This document shows positions 61,777-64,000 of a stretch of 64,000 nucleotides of DNA, piece by piece (position 1 is the first letter of the stretch; every line of letters begins with the position of its first letter). Source of the stretch: Anoplolepis gracilipes (taxonomy: Eukaryota; Arthropoda; Insecta; Hymenoptera; Formicidae); the NCBI RefSeq assembly GCF_047496725.1, contig NC_132976.1, positions 3,456,001 to 3,520,000 of the forward strand, read 5' to 3'. The position numbers and the translations under genes were made by a program. The notes beneath the pieces were generated by a model. That model was not told the origin of the DNA. It saw only the letters and a list, made by a program, of their open reading frames with translations, and did not search any database.

Positions 61777-62785
61777 AGTGTCTCAAAATTTATGACGTTA
61801 CCTGGATAGGATCCTACTTCTTCTAGGATCTACCCTCATTAGCACGGATTCATTGATGTTTTTTTACGACAGACTATAACAGGCGCTTATGCGAATTCCA
61901 GTTTTTAAAATTTTTACCTATCAGCACCGAAATCGTCGAAACCATGGGTTTTTTTTCCATAGCAAGACTTTTTTTTAAAGAAAAGTATTCTGGAAAACAA
62001 AGGGTACTCATTTCCCTTTATTCTCCTGAAACCCGTGACCATATGATTTATTTTACGATAAACTGTGAGATATCGATTGTTATCTATACGTTCATTGTAA
62101 GAAGATTTATTATCGCAAACTTTTTAATTTATTATCTATTTTATTATATATATATATATTTTTTCAAAAATACATATATATTTAATTTCAAAAATATGTT
62201 ATAATTTTTACTAAATATATTTTTATATAAATTTTTGCTATTCATAAACATTAGTTTTATTTCGTGTTTCAAGACAAATTACTGTGTCAGATCGACATTT
62301 CTCAGAAAAGTATTTTCTGTTTAACGTATTGGAACGCGCTTCTGCATACATACAATTCCGTAGACTCATCGGAATTTTCGACATGGTTTTACAAAAGGTA
62401 GCGGGAAAAGAGCATCGAGTGGCGCCTCGACGCACATAACAGGCTCTGTTGCCGTGGCTGTCGTTGTCTCTTCACGAAACTAAATCCTACCTACTTAAGC
62501 GGCTCAGAGCGGCTCCCGATACGACGGGTGGTCCTGAATATGGAGGTCAATCGGTACCCGGAGGCGTCTCTCTCGGTGCGGAAGAAAGCCTTAATCCGTC
62601 GTAGGTTTTGCACCCTCTCCGCAACTACCGTTCTTCCCACTGTCACTCTTAATCGTGCCCTCTATTCCTGGTAGAGATTTAAAACATTGCGAAAAATTTT
62701 GTTATTAAACCCTTCGCTTGACAATCAGCTGATCTCGAGCAAAATAAAATCGACAGCTGATTGAGAAAGTAAAAGACAAGATTTC

Positions 62786-62822
<37 letters not shown>

Positions 62823-64000
62823 TCTTTCTAAAAATTTGTAAATTGTTTAAAGGCCAAGCCATACTTTTTTGCTCTTATAAAACCATAAAGCTTAGGTAAA
62901 AAAATTATTCTTTTATTTCCAATAATTTCCGTAATATTGGAAATAAATGAAGGAACTGTTGAAAGATCTCGAAAGTGAGAGTTTCTCATGTAAGCGTCGA
63001 GTTTGTCGCATCAAATTACTATCTAGTTTCCAGCAAAGTCGTGCGTAAAGAACGTTAAAATAGCATGCTGACAATGGGAAGAAAGCTGCACGGTGTCTTG
63101 GCGTTTTGAAGTTCGCGTGAATTATTGCGGACCGCCGGGCATGCCTTCGAGAGGTCCGAGCGAGAAAATATGAGATGAGAGAGAGAGAGAGAGGGAGAGG
63201 GAGACGCACAGAGCATCTGCCCGGAATCCATTCGGTGCTGATAGCTTTGTCGGCTTGCCGCATCTACACGCTCCTACGCGCTCTAAGCCGCTTAAGAAGC
63301 CTTCTCCTCTCCACGCGCTTCCACTTCACAAAGCAGTCGTCCCCCCCGTGTTGTAAAATCTCGTAATTCCGAAACGCGCGCTGTACTTTACCGGTCGCCA
63401 AGAGACGAATGATCCTCCGGCACTTGATCTCGTACAGAAACATTTCTTTCAATTTTTTATTTGTAACGAGAGGAAATGACATTTGCAATTTTTCACGCGA
63501 CAGCTCTCTCTCTCTCTCTCTCTAGCATCGTACTATTTTTGTACTATTTATATATCCACCTTGTTTAATCTTTATCAAGTTAAATTCGTTTTGAACAGTC
63601 TATAATATGTCACGATTCAAGATAGAATTCTTGAATTTGCTATTTTATGTAGGTACCATGTGTATATTGATATAATTATTAACGAAATAATACATTTAAC
63701 AAAGTTGTATATATGTATACATTAAGAGTTGTTAAGAGAAATGATACATATAATTTCTACATATTTTTTATATTAAAAAATACATAAAATCATAAATAAA
63801 ATTTTATTATCAATTATAGATTGTCCAAAGCATTGTAATATATTTTACCATAACTGTGATATATGTATAATATGTTGAAGAGTCCTTTTTCTCAATTTAT
63901 TTAATACAAATATTACTATGAATTATTTTATAATCATTGTTTATTATTTTATAATTAAGATTATTAATTATTTTACAATTATTTCACAATCATCAATGTA
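61777..64000. other. Downstream region, no gene seen
   Basis: AT-rich DNA with a GC-richer stretch at 62400-62680, CT/GA microsatellites (62788-62818, 63171-63193, 63505-63522) and an AT-rich tail from 63530. Frames at 62913-63488 are chance frames in low-complexity or GC-rich sequence. Confidence 0.5.
62788..62818. repeat. (CT)n microsatellite
   Basis: Perfect CT array of about 31 bases. Confidence 0.93.

Overview
The window is AT-rich nuclear DNA from an animal, most likely an insect and plausibly a hymenopteran such as an ant. The reasons are GT-AG introns of very uneven length, many GA/CT and TA microsatellites, short inverted-repeat (MITE-like) transposon remnants with TA or TTAA target sites, and GC-rich, CpG-rich non-coding blocks inside very AT-rich DNA. 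No operons, bacterial genes, rRNA, tRNA or CRISPR were seen. Most open frames over 60 codons are low-complexity shadows of microsatellites, or chance frames in the GC-rich blocks.

The only gene named with confidence is at the left. The last four coding exons of a SCAPER (S-phase cyclin A-associated protein in the endoplasmic reticulum) orthologue lie on the + strand at 7176-7617, 10671-10862, 14826-14999 and 15708-15782. The phases agree throughout, and the last exons carry the family's conserved C-terminus. The gene is 5'-partial: bases 1-7175 read as an upstream intron, and the 3' UTR begins at 15783.

The rest, about 48 kb, is sparse. Two unidentified genes can be argued from splice signals and phase. 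(i) A + strand gene whose last five exons are proposed at 48995-49067, 59036-59128 (end uncertain), 61045-61167, 61322-61399 and 61720-61776. All junctions are phase 0, giving about 140 residues of helix-like C-terminus. (ii) A - strand gene whose last two exons are proposed at 41697-41737 and 40458-40542, encoding a membrane-spanning segment and a short tail. Several isolated first or last exon candidates (825-922, 3481-3594, 20497-20528, 21105-21190, 24898-25062, 32394-32427) are weaker.

Repeats are the other main content. There is a TA-flanked inverted-repeat element in three copies (4687, 6581, 38512), a TTAA-flanked piggyBac-like MITE pair (23880, 55917), CAGGRTGTCC-ended elements (53071, 56734, a solo end at 55179) and a CAGGATGTCTACTC-type pair (51232, 55411). 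A second dispersed repeat flanks a SCAPER exon. Tandem duplications include three near-identical 203-bp units at 10968-11576 and a decayed array at 34297-35440.

I found no previously undescribed multi-gene system. The best leads are the two unidentified genes and the repeat families.
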